The position numbers and the translations under genes were made by a program. Of a stretch of 64,000 nt of DNA, positions 18,405 through 27,317 are shown one piece after another (position 1 is the stretch's first letter; each line of letters starts with the position of its first letter). The stretch is from Shewanella aestuarii (GTDB lineage: Bacteria; Pseudomonadota; Gammaproteobacteria; Enterobacterales; Shewanellaceae). The stretch lies in contig NZ_BMOT01000013.1 of NCBI RefSeq assembly GCF_014647215.1, positions 1 to 64,000 of the forward strand, given 5' to 3'. The notes under the pieces were generated by a model. It saw only the letters and a program-made list of their open reading frames with translations, was not told the DNA's origin and did not search any database.

Positions 18405-19070
18405 ATGACCCAAATAGAAAGAGAAATCAGCGAAAACGATCAACTAAGAGCCGATATTTATCAACTATTAGCCGCATTGCTACGTCGTCATCCAAGCGAA
18501 GAGTTATTACAATTTTTAGCGGATTTAGATGTAGAAGCCGATGAAGGCAATGCGATGAATCAAGCATGGATTGCTTTAAAAACAGCGGCCAAAACCAGTG
18601 ATGTCGCTACACTTGAAGACGAGTATTTCAGCATTTTCTTAGGTGTAGGTTGTGGCGAAATTATTCCTTACGGTAGCTGGTTTATGACCGGCTCATTAAT
18701 GGATAAACCCTTAGCATTGTTACGTAATGACCTAATGCAAATGGGTTTTGAGCGTGAAGACAATGTCAAAGAGCCTGAAGATCATGTGGCGGCATTGTGT
18801 GAAGTCATGGGCATTTTAATTTTAGAAGCCCCTGGATATCGCCAGCTGGCATTTTATCAACGTCATATTGGCTCGTGGATTAATCGCTTTTGTGAAGCAT
18901 TAGCGAAAACACCCAGCGCCAAGTTCTATCTGCCAGTGGCGCAATTAGCCAAAGCGTTTTTTGAGGCAGAAGTAAATGAATTTGACCAACTGAGTTTGAA
19001 TATACCGGTTAACTGCCCAGGCAGTGAAGAACTTGAATCGGTAACAGACGAGGTCGTGCAAGTAAACTAA
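18405..19070 (+). CDS. TorD/DmsD family molybdoenzyme chaperone
   Basis: A 221-residue all-helical cytosolic chaperone of the TorD/DmsD family, which bind Tat signal peptides and hold molybdoenzymes until the cofactor is inserted. Features include an N-terminal LRADIYQLLAALLRRHPS helix, LEDEYFSIFLGVGCGEIIPYGSWF and the EPEDHVAALCEVM segment, matching the family signature (E-x-DH). The start at 18405 lies 10 bases after the polyferredoxin stop; a longer frame overlapping that gene is rejected. The likely client is FdhA, encoded two genes downstream. Confidence 0.9.
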   Translation: MTQIEREISENDQLRADIYQLLAALLRRHPSEELLQFLADLDVEADEGNAMNQAWIALKTAAKTSDVATLEDEYFSIFLGVGCGEIIPYGSWFMTGSLMDKPLALLRNDLMQMGFEREDNVKEPEDHVAALCEVMGILILEAPGYRQLAFYQRHIGSWINRFCEALAKTPSAKFYLPVAQLAKAFFEAEVNEFDQLSLNIPVNCPGSEELESVTDEVVQVN

Positions 19071-19145
19071 TGGTTTATGGCATTACGCCATGTATTAAAC
19101 CATTCATGCTCTAAGTGATTAGGGTGATTTAAACAAGGAGAAACT

Positions 19146-19340
19146 ATGAAGAAGCAAGCTTCCGACATGGGACGCCGTCAAATGCTAAAAGCATTAGCAT
19201 TAGGCAGCGCCGCAGGCGCGGTTGCCAGTGTGAGTGCCCCTGCATTAGCAGCCTCACCAAAAGCAACTCAAGCGTCTGAAAGTAACAACTATCGTGAAAC
19301 AGAGCATATTCGTAACTACTATGCTTCGTTAAGCAAATAA
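19146..19340 (+). CDS. Small Tat-signal protein of formate dehydrogenase region
   Basis: A 64-residue protein with a twin-arginine signal (MGRRQMLKAL, then a hydrophobic stretch and an ALAAS cleavage site) and a mature part of only about 28 residues. This matches the family of small Tat-targeted proteins found in formate dehydrogenase operons. It sits immediately before fdhA behind a strong AAGGAG ribosome site. It may be a small periplasmic subunit or an assembly factor; function is not established. Confidence 0.87.
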   Translation: MKKQASDMGRRQMLKALALGSAAGAVASVSAPALAASPKATQASESNNYRETEHIRNYYASLSK

Positions 19341-19358
19341 CTAATAGGAGAGGGTGAA

Positions 19359-22208
19359 ATGCGATTAACCCGTAAATCTGACACGGTCGCAAAAGCTGAA
19401 AAGCCAGGCCTAGGTCTTAACAGACGTCAGTTCCTCAAGTCTGCCAGTTTGGCGACCGGTGGAATTGCAGCTGCGTCAATGTTAGGTGCAGGTATGATGC
19501 GTAAAGCTGAAGCCAAAGATGTACCGCATAACGCGCCAACTGAAATTAAACGTACCATTTGTTCTCACTGTTCAGTGGGCTGTGGTATTTATGCTGAAGT
19601 TCAAAATGGGGTGTGGACGGGTCAAGAACCTGCATTCGACCATCCATTTAACCAAGGTGGTCACTGTGCTAAAGGTGCAGCATTACGTGAGCATGGCCAT
19701 GGTGAAAAACGTCTAAAGTATCCAATGAAGCTGGAAGGCGGAAAGTGGAAACGTTTATCTTGGGAACAGGCTATCGAAGAAGTCGGCAGCAAAGCATTAC
19801 AAATCCGTGAAGAGTCAGGTCCTGATTCTGTGTATTTCATGGGTAGTGCGAAATTCTCGAACGAGCAAGCTTATTTATACCGCAAATTTGCAGCGATGTG
19901 GGGCACTAATAACGTCGACCATTCTGCACGTATTTGTCACTCTACCACGGTAGCCGGTGTTGCAAACACTTGGGGTTACGGTGCGCAAACTAACTCGTTC
20001 AATGATATCCGCAACTCAAAATGCATGATGTTTATCGGCTCCAACCCATGTGAAGCGCATCCTGTTGCGATGCAGCACATATTAATTGGTAAAGAGCGCG
20101 GCGCAAAAATCATTGTTGTTGATCCACGTTTTACCCGTACAGCGGCTAAATCAGATGAATATGTCCATATTCGTCCAGGTACTGACATTCCATTTATTTA
20201 TGGTTTGTTATGGCACATCTTCGAAAACGGCTGGGAAGATGAAAGCTTCATCTCGCAACGTGTATACGGCATGGAACGTATCAAAGAAGAAGTGAAGAAG
20301 TACCCTCCTGAAGAAGTTGAGCATGTTGTGGGTGTGCCAAAAGCACAAATGTACCGCGTCGCTAAAATGATGGCTGAAACTAAGCCTGGCACCATAGTAT
20401 GGTGTATGGGTGGTACTCAGCATCACGTGGGTAACGCGAATACTCGTGCATATTGTATTCTTCAATTAGCCCTTGGCAACATGGGTGTTGAAGGTGGCGG
20501 AACAAACATTTTCCGTGGTCACGATAACGTACAGGGCGCAACTGACTTTGGTTTGTTATTCGATAACTTACCAGGCTACTACGGCTTAACCTCTGGCGCT
20601 TGGGATCACTGGGCAAATGTATGGGACCTAGAACCAAGCTGGATTAAACAACGTTTTGATCAAACGGCTTACTTAGGCCAAGATCCACAAACATCAGCGG
20701 GTATTCCATGTTCACGTTGGCACGATGGCGTGTTAGAAGACAAAACCAAAATTGCGCAAAAAGACAATATTCGTCTTGCGTTTTTCTGGGGACAGTCAGT
20801 AAACACTGAAACCCGTGGCCGTGAAGTGCGTGAAGCGTTGAACAAGATGGATACTGTTGTGGTTGTTGATCCATTCCCAACGATGGCGGGTGTCATGCAT
20901 CAACGTCAAGATGGCGTTTACTTATTACCTGCGGCAACTCAGTTTGAGACCTATGGTTCAGTATCTGCATCAAACCGTTCATTACAGTGGCGTGATCAAG
21001 TTATCGAGCCATTATTTGAGTCATTACCTGATCACGTGATCATGTATAAACTGGCTAAAAAATGGGGCGTTGCCGATCAACTTTGTAAGCACATTGCAGT
21101 TAACAACGATGAGCCTAACGTTGAAGATATGACCCGTGAGTTCAACAAAGGTATGTGGACCATTGGTTATACTGGCCAAAGCCCAGAACGTTTGAAAATG
21201 CACCAACAAAACTGGGGCACGTTTGATGTTGACTCATTAGAAGCCCCAGGCGGTCCAGCTAAAGGCGAAACCTATGGTTTACCTTGGCCTTGTTGGGGAA
21301 CTCCAGAGCAGAAGCATCCAGGTACGCAAATTTTGTATCGCACTGGTCGTGAAGTCAAAGACGGTGGTGGTAACTTCCGTGCTCGTTATGGTGTTGAACA
21401 TGAAGGCAATAATATTCTTGCTGAAGGTTCATTCTCTAAAGGTGCTGAAATTCAAGATGGTTACCCAGAGTTTACTGCTGACATGCTTAAACAGCTTGGC
21501 TGGTGGGATGACTTAACCGCTGAAGAGAAAAAGCACGCTGAAGGTAAAAACTGGAAAACTGACATTTCTGGTGGTATTCAACGTGTGGCGATTAAGCATG
21601 GTTGTATTCCTTATGGTAACGCTAAAGCGCGTTGTATTGTATGGAACTTCCCTGATGATATCCCGCTACATCGTGAACCCTTATATACCCCTCGTCGTGA
21701 TTTGGTATCTAAATACCCAACTTATGATGACCGTATGGTTGCACGTCTACCAACGCTTTATAAAACGATTCAAGACAAAGACTTTGCTAAGGATTATCCA
21801 TTAGCTCTGACTTCTGGTCGTCTCGTCGAGTACGAAGGTGGTGGTGAAGAAACGCGTTCTAACCCATGGCTTGCTGAGTTACAGCAAGAGATGTTCATTG
21901 AAATGAACCCAGCAGATGCAGCAGATCGCGGTGTACGCGATGGTGATGATGTATTTGTTCATGGCCCAGAAGGTGCAAAAATTACTGTTAAAGCAATGGT
22001 TACACCACGTGTGATAGCTGGCGAATGTTTCATGCCATATCACTTCGCAGGTGTGTTCGAGGGTGAAAGTTTGGAGAAAAACTATCCAGAAGGCACAGTG
22101 CCTTATGTGATTGGTGAATCTGCAAACACGATTCTTACCTATGGCTATGACGTTGTGACTCAGATGCAAGAGACTAAGTCTAGCTTGTGTCAGATCAGCA
22201 AAGCTTAA
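19359..22208 (+). CDS. fdhA: Formate dehydrogenase catalytic alpha subunit (Cys-type)
   Basis: A 949-residue molybdopterin enzyme that oxidises formate to CO2 in the periplasm. A Tat signal (NRRQFLKSAS, residues 21-30) is followed by the 4Fe-4S motif CSHCSVGCG with the fourth cysteine in GGHCAKGA. The active-site metal ligand is in ARICHST, near residue 194: a cysteine where E. coli FdnG has selenocysteine, so no recoding is required. The C-terminal molybdopterin dinucleotide-binding domain carries LTSGRLVEYEGGG. A GGAGAGG ribosome site precedes the ATG. It forms a complex with FdhB and FdhC encoded next. Confidence 0.96.
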   Translation: MRLTRKSDTVAKAEKPGLGLNRRQFLKSASLATGGIAAASMLGAGMMRKAEAKDVPHNAPTEIKRTICSHCSVGCGIYAEVQNGVWTGQEPAFDHPFNQGGHCAKGAALREHGHGEKRLKYPMKLEGGKWKRLSWEQAIEEVGSKALQIREESGPDSVYFMGSAKFSNEQAYLYRKFAAMWGTNNVDHSARICHSTTVAGVANTWGYGAQTNSFNDIRNSKCMMFIGSNPCEAHPVAMQHILIGKERGAKIIVVDPRFTRTAAKSDEYVHIRPGTDIPFIYGLLWHIFENGWEDESFISQRVYGMERIKEEVKKYPPEEVEHVVGVPKAQMYRVAKMMAETKPGTIVWCMGGTQHHVGNANTRAYCILQLALGNMGVEGGGTNIFRGHDNVQGATDFGLLFDNLPGYYGLTSGAWDHWANVWDLEPSWIKQRFDQTAYLGQDPQTSAGIPCSRWHDGVLEDKTKIAQKDNIRLAFFWGQSVNTETRGREVREALNKMDTVVVVDPFPTMAGVMHQRQDGVYLLPAATQFETYGSVSASNRSLQWRDQVIEPLFESLPDHVIMYKLAKKWGVADQLCKHIAVNNDEPNVEDMTREFNKGMWTIGYTGQSPERLKMHQQNWGTFDVDSLEAPGGPAKGETYGLPWPCWGTPEQKHPGTQILYRTGREVKDGGGNFRARYGVEHEGNNILAEGSFSKGAEIQDGYPEFTADMLKQLGWWDDLTAEEKKHAEGKNWKTDISGGIQRVAIKHGCIPYGNAKARCIVWNFPDDIPLHREPLYTPRRDLVSKYPTYDDRMVARLPTLYKTIQDKDFAKDYPLALTSGRLVEYEGGGEETRSNPWLAELQQEMFIEMNPADAADRGVRDGDDVFVHGPEGAKITVKAMVTPRVIAGECFMPYHFAGVFEGESLEKNYPEGTVPYVIGESANTILTYGYDVVTQMQETKSSLCQISKA

Positions 22209-22232
22209 TTACACTTGAGGAGATAAGCCATT

Positions 22233-22829
22233 ATGGCAGTCATGAAATTTTTGTGTGACACCAAACGCTGCATCGAGTGTAACGGTTGCGTCACAGCATG
22301 TAAAAACGAGAACGACTCTGCTTTAGAGTGGGGTATTCAACGTCGCCGCGTGGTGACAATTAACGATGGTCAACCAGGTGAAGCGTCAATTTCAGTGGCA
22401 TGTATGCACTGTACTGATGCACCTTGTATGGCTGTTTGTCCGGCAGATTGTTTCTACCGTACAGAAGATGGCATTGTGCTACATGACAAAGATACTTGTA
22501 TCGGTTGTGGCTACTGCTTCTACGCTTGTCCATTCGGTGCGCCGCAGTTCCCTAAAAAGACTGCATTCGGTAGCCGCGGTAAAATGGATAAATGTACTTT
22601 CTGTGCGGGTGGCCCAGAAGAAACACATTCAGATGCAGAGCGTCAAAAGTACGGTTCAAACCGTATTGCTGAAGGCAAGCTACCAATGTGTGCTGAGCTA
22701 TGTGCAACAAAAGCACTGCTTGCGGGTGATGCTGGTGTGGTATCTGACATTTATCGTCAGCGTATGGCACAGCGTGGTAATCCAAATGTGATTTGGGGCT
22801 ACAACCCAAAAACAGGCGAGATGATCTAA
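22233..22829 (+). CDS. fdhB: Formate dehydrogenase iron-sulfur beta subunit
   Basis: A 198-residue electron-transfer subunit with four 4Fe-4S clusters. The cysteine motifs are CIECNGCVTACKNE (about 14-27), CMHCTDAPCMAVCP (about 68-81), CIGCGYCFYACPFG (about 96-109), and CTFCAGG with CAELCATKAL (about 124-162). It carries electrons from FdhA to cytochrome FdhC. No own signal is seen, so it should be co-exported with FdhA by the Tat system. A GAGGAG lies about 11 bases before the ATG; 24 bases separate it from fdhA. Confidence 0.95.
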   Translation: MAVMKFLCDTKRCIECNGCVTACKNENDSALEWGIQRRRVVTINDGQPGEASISVACMHCTDAPCMAVCPADCFYRTEDGIVLHDKDTCIGCGYCFYACPFGAPQFPKKTAFGSRGKMDKCTFCAGGPEETHSDAERQKYGSNRIAEGKLPMCAELCATKALLAGDAGVVSDIYRQRMAQRGNPNVIWGYNPKTGEMI

Positions 22830-22876
22830 ACCCACTGGATGGGCTGTAAGTGATTACGGCCCAATGAGGAGTGACA

Positions 22877-23890
22877 ATGTTAAACACATCGTTAAACAAA
22901 TCACTGAAGATGCTGTTTACCTTGCTTATGTTGGTTGTCGGTATGAGCTTGGTTATGCCCAATGCTTATGCTGCAGATGACCAGTCATCGAAGCAGCAAG
23001 CAGCAAAAACCAGTGATGCGGATCTGTGGCGAGCAGTAAAAGCTGGTGAGTCGGGCTATTCGACTGATATTGGCTTAGACGCAAATGTGTTGATCAACAA
23101 AACCGGTAATGAAGGAAAAGTCATACGTAACACCTACCTAAAACCCGCGATAGTTGTCGCGATATTTGGGGTATTTGGTGCGTTTTTAGTCTTTTTCTTG
23201 GTTAATGGTCCATCAAAACTCTCCCATGGTTTTTCCGGGAAGATGGTGGAACGATGGAAAAAAGCGGATCTTTGGTTGCATTGGATTATGGCAATAGCAT
23301 GTTTAACGCTAATGCTGACAGGCGTATTTATTATGCTTGGCCGTCATTTTATTGCACCATATGTGGGTGAAGACTTTTGGGCTGGTATTATTGCCGCAAG
23401 TAAGTTTATCCATGATTGGTCAGGCCCAATATTCATCGTTTCTTGGTTGATTTGTGTTATCAAGTGGATGCCATTACAAACCTTTAAATTATATGATTTA
23501 AAATGGTTTTTAGTGGTAGGTGGTTACATTAACTTTGGCCCGTTTAAAGGCAAGCATCCAGACAGTGGATTTGCTAACGCGGGTGAAAAAATGTGGTTTT
23601 GGACTTTAGTCATTTTTGGTCTATTTATCAGCATTACAGGGTTAATGTTAGTTTTACCTAATCTTGATTTACCACGTGAAGCGTCTATAGCGGCATTATT
23701 AGTCCATGGCATCAGTGCTGTGATATTAATCGCATTCACCATAGTCCACATTTGGATGGCTACTGTGTTGAGTGAAGGCGGTATGGAGTGCATGGTTTCA
23801 GGCTATTGCGATGAAAACTGGGCAATTCAGCATCACAACCTATGGTATGACGAATTGAAAGCAAACAACGCGATCAAATATCAAAATTGA
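22877..23890 (+). CDS. fdhC: Formate dehydrogenase cytochrome b gamma subunit
   Basis: A 337-residue membrane diheme cytochrome b of the FdnI/FdoI family that receives electrons from FdhB and reduces the quinone pool. It has an N-terminal Sec-type signal (cut near NAYA-ADD), one membrane helix near 95-120, then the four-helix cytochrome core; likely heme histidines occur in WLHWIMA, FIHDWSG and the IVHIWMATV segment. A GAGGAG 5-8 bases upstream fixes the ATG at 22877 rather than the GTG at 22871. It is the last gene of the operon before a strong terminator. Confidence 0.93.
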   Translation: MLNTSLNKSLKMLFTLLMLVVGMSLVMPNAYAADDQSSKQQAAKTSDADLWRAVKAGESGYSTDIGLDANVLINKTGNEGKVIRNTYLKPAIVVAIFGVFGAFLVFFLVNGPSKLSHGFSGKMVERWKKADLWLHWIMAIACLTLMLTGVFIMLGRHFIAPYVGEDFWAGIIAASKFIHDWSGPIFIVSWLICVIKWMPLQTFKLYDLKWFLVVGGYINFGPFKGKHPDSGFANAGEKMWFWTLVIFGLFISITGLMLVLPNLDLPREASIAALLVHGISAVILIAFTIVHIWMATVLSEGGMECMVSGYCDENWAIQHHNLWYDELKANNAIKYQN

Positions 23891-23913
23891 TTTAATTGAA
23901 TGCTTTACCGTTA

Positions 23914-23947
23914 AACACCTCAAAGGCAACTTTGGGGTGTTTTTTTA
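23914..23947 (+). terminator. Terminator of the formate dehydrogenase operon
   Basis: CACCTCAAAG / CTTTGGGGTG with a 4-base loop (one G-T pair) followed by seven or more T, 24 bases after the fdhC stop. Confidence 0.9.
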
Positions 23948-24167
23948 TTTAATCATAACGATATGAACAGGGATTTAGTTCAATATAACCGTTTATAACT
24001 CTGAGTTAAGGTTAACTAAGCCCCATGAGGTTTTAGGCAAATCAACCTTGAGAGTGATTCAACGATCCGTATTTATTCGTGGTGTTATATTATTTTGACG
24101 CTTAGATTTGGCAAAATTCGGGTAAACTGTGCTTCTTTGGCTATTTTCATTTTTAGGCGAATTTTTC

Positions 24168-25037
24168 ATGCAAGTTAACCGCATACTGCTAACCGCTATT
24201 GGCAGTGTTTTATTGGCTATGGTCACCATTCAATCCGGTGCGTCTTTAGCTAAGCAACTTTTTCCGTTGGTTGGCCCAGAGGGCACCACCGCATTACGAT
24301 TGGGCTTTGCCGCAGCTGTGCTGTGGTTGGTATTTCGTCCTTGGCGCGCGTTGCCTCAAGGGCGAGATTGGCGAAGTATTATCGTTTATGGCTTGTGTTT
24401 AGGTGGCATGAATATTCTGTTTTACCTCTCCATCGATAGGATCCCATTGGGGATTGCTGTTGCGCTTGAGTTTACTGGGCCTTTAGCCGTGGCTTTATTT
24501 GGCTCGAAACGCAAAACCGATTTGTTTTGGGTCGCCTGTGCGATTGTGGGTATTTTGCTGTTGATGCCGAATATGTCCAGTGCACAAGGATTGGATATAA
24601 CAGGGGTTATTTTGGCATTGGGTGCCGGAGCTTGTTGGGCGGGTTACATCCTTTTTGGTACGCGTACAGGAAAGCAAGCCTCTGGTGGTATTACTGTGGC
24701 CCTAGGCATGACAGTTGCGGCCATTGTTTTAGTGCCGGTTGGTGCTGTAAGTCAGGGGTTAGCATTAATCAGTTGGGAGGTTTTACCCTTAGGGTTACTG
24801 GTTGGCATATTATCCAGCGCCTTGCCTTATTCGTTGGAGATGATTGCTTTAAGAAATATGCCCACACAAACCTTTAGTGTGTTAATGAGTCTTGAGCCTG
24901 CGATAGCCGCATTGGCAGGTTTGGTGATTTTAAGTGAGCAATTAACCTTGCTGCAGTGGTCGGCTATCGGCTTAGTGATCATCGCATCATTAGGCAGTAG
25001 TTTTACGCCCAAAAAAGCCGTCGAGATGGGGGTGTAG
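24168..25037 (+). CDS. rhtA: RhtA-like threonine/homoserine exporter (EamA/DMT family)
   Basis: A 289-residue inner-membrane transporter with about ten helices, closely resembling E. coli RhtA: IQSGASLAKQLFPLVG near the N-terminus, LGIAVALEFTGPLAVALF, LALGAGACWAGYILFG and SSALPYSLEMIALR. RhtA exports threonine and homoserine. Shewanella orthologs have not necessarily been tested for substrate, so the specificity is inferred. The ATG at 24168 matches the RhtA N-terminus; the in-frame GTG at 24129 adds an unmatched extension. Confidence 0.88.
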   Translation: MQVNRILLTAIGSVLLAMVTIQSGASLAKQLFPLVGPEGTTALRLGFAAAVLWLVFRPWRALPQGRDWRSIIVYGLCLGGMNILFYLSIDRIPLGIAVALEFTGPLAVALFGSKRKTDLFWVACAIVGILLLMPNMSSAQGLDITGVILALGAGACWAGYILFGTRTGKQASGGITVALGMTVAAIVLVPVGAVSQGLALISWEVLPLGLLVGILSSALPYSLEMIALRNMPTQTFSVLMSLEPAIAALAGLVILSEQLTLLQWSAIGLVIIASLGSSFTPKKAVEMGV

Positions 25038-25054
25038 CGTTTTAGGTCGTTCAA

Positions 25055-25086
25055 CAAAAAACGCCTTACACAGTAATGTAAGGCGT
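25055..25086 (-). terminator. Terminator of the outer-membrane beta-barrel gene
   Basis: ACGCCTTACA / TGTAAGGCGT with a 6-base loop, followed by TTTTTTG on the minus strand, just downstream of the beta-barrel gene. It may also end the convergent rhtA transcript. Confidence 0.88.
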
Positions 25087-25111
25087 GACTTAATCAACAG
25101 ATCACGGCTGC

Positions 25112-25663
25112 TTAAAATTGGTAATGTAAACCCAGTGCAACTTGCTTAATTTCGCTATCTAGATCTTCAACCCAGTTATAGTCGTCAGACTCTAAATCGC
25201 CACTGGTAACATCATAACTTAGGCGAATATTTAACTTTTCAGTGACAGAGGCATTTACACCAAAGCCATACGTGACGCCAACACCTGAAAACGTGGTATC
25301 TAGGTAATATGATTCTACAGCAAGCGCCATAGATGCTAAGCCAATTTTCGCGTAACCAGAGAAAGTGTCGTTAAACTGCCAGGTAAATTTGGGCGCAATG
25401 GTCAATGCACCAGCAATGGCATCAATTTCATCGTCGCCCATGTTGCCAGAAACAAATAAATTAGCTTCTAACCCAAACCAGTGGTTGAAGTTGTAACCAC
25501 CGTAAATACCTAACCCCGTCTCTTTTTCTGACTCATCAACTTTAAATTCAACTTTATTGACAGCGCCACCAACATAAAAACCCGTGTGATCATTCTCAGC
25601 TATGGCAGGTAAGGCAAATAAACCCAGCAAAGGTAATGTCATAAGCGATATTTTTTTCATCAT
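25112..25663 (-). CDS. Outer-membrane beta-barrel protein
   Basis: A 183-residue protein with a clear Sec signal (cut near PAIA-END), then alternating hydrophobic strands such as TGFYVGGAVN, GIYGGYNFNHWFGLEANLF and FSGYAKIGLASMAL, ending in the aromatic HYQF expected of outer-membrane barrels. The pattern suits an eight-stranded OmpA/OmpX-like porin-family barrel. Specific function cannot be told. It is monocistronic with its own terminator. Confidence 0.83.
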   Translation of the reverse strand: MMKKISLMTLPLLGLFALPAIAENDHTGFYVGGAVNKVEFKVDESEKETGLGIYGGYNFNHWFGLEANLFVSGNMGDDEIDAIAGALTIAPKFTWQFNDTFSGYAKIGLASMALAVESYYLDTTFSGVGVTYGFGVNASVTEKLNIRLSYDVTSGDLESDDYNWVEDLDSEIKQVALGLHYQF

Positions 25664-25885
25664 TGTTCCTTAATGATTATTCGGGGAATAAAACGCGCGA
25701 ATAATACGCTATAAGTCGTTTGTTTGACGAGCCATTTATAGCTAAGTAAATATAAAATAAGGCTTATATGGCAATAATCAGCGGATATGGCCGATTTATC
25801 GAGTTGCTGGGTATTATGGCCACCCGCTACGGGTTATAAAATAGCGGGGGCTTCGACTAAATCAATAGGCTAATTATGGATGCCG

Positions 25886-27049
25886 TTACCAAGCCATCTC
25901 TAAAATTTTGCGGCTCATGGCTAAATCCACTTTGCCTGTTTCAGACAAGGCGGTCATACCGTGCGCTTCTAGCGCATTAATAACCGTCTCGATTTGTGCC
26001 TTTTCAACACCATGATCACGTAGGCGTGTTTTTAAGCCAACCTGTTGGAAGAAAGCTTCAGTTTTAACAATGGCTTGCTCAACACGGCTGTCGTCATCAC
26101 CTGCAGTAATGTCCCATACACGCTCTGCATATTGCAGTAATTTAGCCTGTTTTTGTGTTTTCAATACCCGCCAAACTGACGGCAACACCACGGCTAAGGT
26201 TTGTGCATGGTCAATATTGAAGATGGCTGTTAATTCATGGCCAATCATGTGGGTCGTCCAATCAAATGGCACCCCAACACCAATCATACCGTTCAAGGCG
26301 GATGTTGCGCTCCACATTAAGTTAGCGCGAGCTTCATAGTTAGTCGGTTCGGCAATGGTAATGGGGCCAATCTCAATTAAGGTACGCATGATGCCTTCCG
26401 CTGTGCGGTCCTGAACTCGCGCATCAACCGGATACGTTGCGTATTGCTCAAGTACATGGACAAACGCATCAACAACCCCATTTGCGACTTGAATTTGCGG
26501 CAGGCTAAAGGTGAGCTCTGGGTCTAGCATGGCAAATGTTGGATATACATTTGGATGGTTTACGGGGAACTTACCGCCCTGATAGCTAACAACGGCAAAG
26601 GCATTCATTTCTGAACCCGTAGCAGGCAAGGTGGCGATGACGCCAAGCGGGATCACTTTATCTTCCGCTACAGGAACAGGGGCAAAACCATGATGAAGCA
26701 GGCTAGTGGTATCACCATCAAACTGAGTGGCTAGGGCTATAAATTTGCTGCCGTCCATGACAGAGCCACCACCCACAGCAAGAATAAAATCGATGTTTTG
26801 TTTACGCGCAACCTCAACGGCTTGCATTAAGGTATCGTATTTAGGGTTAGCCTCAATACCACCAAATTCAATCACAGTACGCTTGCCAAGCGCCGCTTTT
26901 ACTTTGTCTAGCGTGCCAAAACGGACAACGCTACCGCCGCCATAAGTGATCAGCACTTTGGCATTAGCGGGTACCAGTTGATCTAATTCAGCAATACGGT
27001 CTTTACCAAAAACAACATGGGTAGGGTTACGGTAATTAAAGTTCAGCAT
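25886..27049 (-). CDS. yqhD: NADPH-dependent aldehyde reductase (iron-type alcohol dehydrogenase)
   Basis: A 387-residue enzyme very like E. coli YqhD, a broad NADPH-dependent aldehyde reductase that detoxifies short aldehydes such as those from lipid peroxidation. The cofactor loop is AVGGGSVMDGSKFIA (about 92-106). The metal-binding segment has ANGVVDAFVHVLEQY, WTTHMIGHELTA and the NIDHAQTLAVVLP histidine. The divergent AraC-family gene reproduces the E. coli yqhC/yqhD arrangement, suggesting aldehyde-induced activation. Confidence 0.94.
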   Translation of the reverse strand: MLNFNYRNPTHVVFGKDRIAELDQLVPANAKVLITYGGGSVVRFGTLDKVKAALGKRTVIEFGGIEANPKYDTLMQAVEVARKQNIDFILAVGGGSVMDGSKFIALATQFDGDTTSLLHHGFAPVPVAEDKVIPLGVIATLPATGSEMNAFAVVSYQGGKFPVNHPNVYPTFAMLDPELTFSLPQIQVANGVVDAFVHVLEQYATYPVDARVQDRTAEGIMRTLIEIGPITIAEPTNYEARANLMWSATSALNGMIGVGVPFDWTTHMIGHELTAIFNIDHAQTLAVVLPSVWRVLKTQKQAKLLQYAERVWDITAGDDDSRVEQAIVKTEAFFQQVGLKTRLRDHGVEKAQIETVINALEAHGMTALSETGKVDLAMSRKILEMAW

Positions 27050-27070
27050 AGAGGTGTCACCTTATTTGTC

Positions 27071-27093
27071 GCACCAGCTACTGGTAGCTGTGC
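27071..27093. promoter_or_regulatory. Imperfect dyad in the yqhD/AraC divergent region
   Basis: GCAC-c-AGCTAC pairs with GTAGCT-GTGC almost continuously, centred about 33 bases upstream of the yqhD start codon. It may be an operator for the divergent AraC regulator or an RNA hairpin in the yqhD leader. The only evidence is symmetry and location. Confidence 0.35.
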
Positions 27094-27317
27094 ATGAAGT
27101 TAAGCGGTTTTTCGTGATGCGATAAGTGCCTTGCCATCACAATGAAATTTGATGGAACGATCATAAACATCTGCCACAAAATAAACAGACACATAACTCT
27201 TGTAGTTGTGCCTATTCCTGCCTATTTTTACTTTAAATGGCGTTTTAATTGCCTTTTTTGATGCACTTTTCTGCTTTAGTGGTAGCATTGTTGCAAAGTG
27301 TTTAACGAGTGATAGCA

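Noticed and set aside
19359-22208. Selenocysteine (UGA) recoding in fdhA
   Set aside because: The active-site codon in ARICHST is TGT (cysteine), and the frame is continuous without UGA, so no SECIS element is needed.
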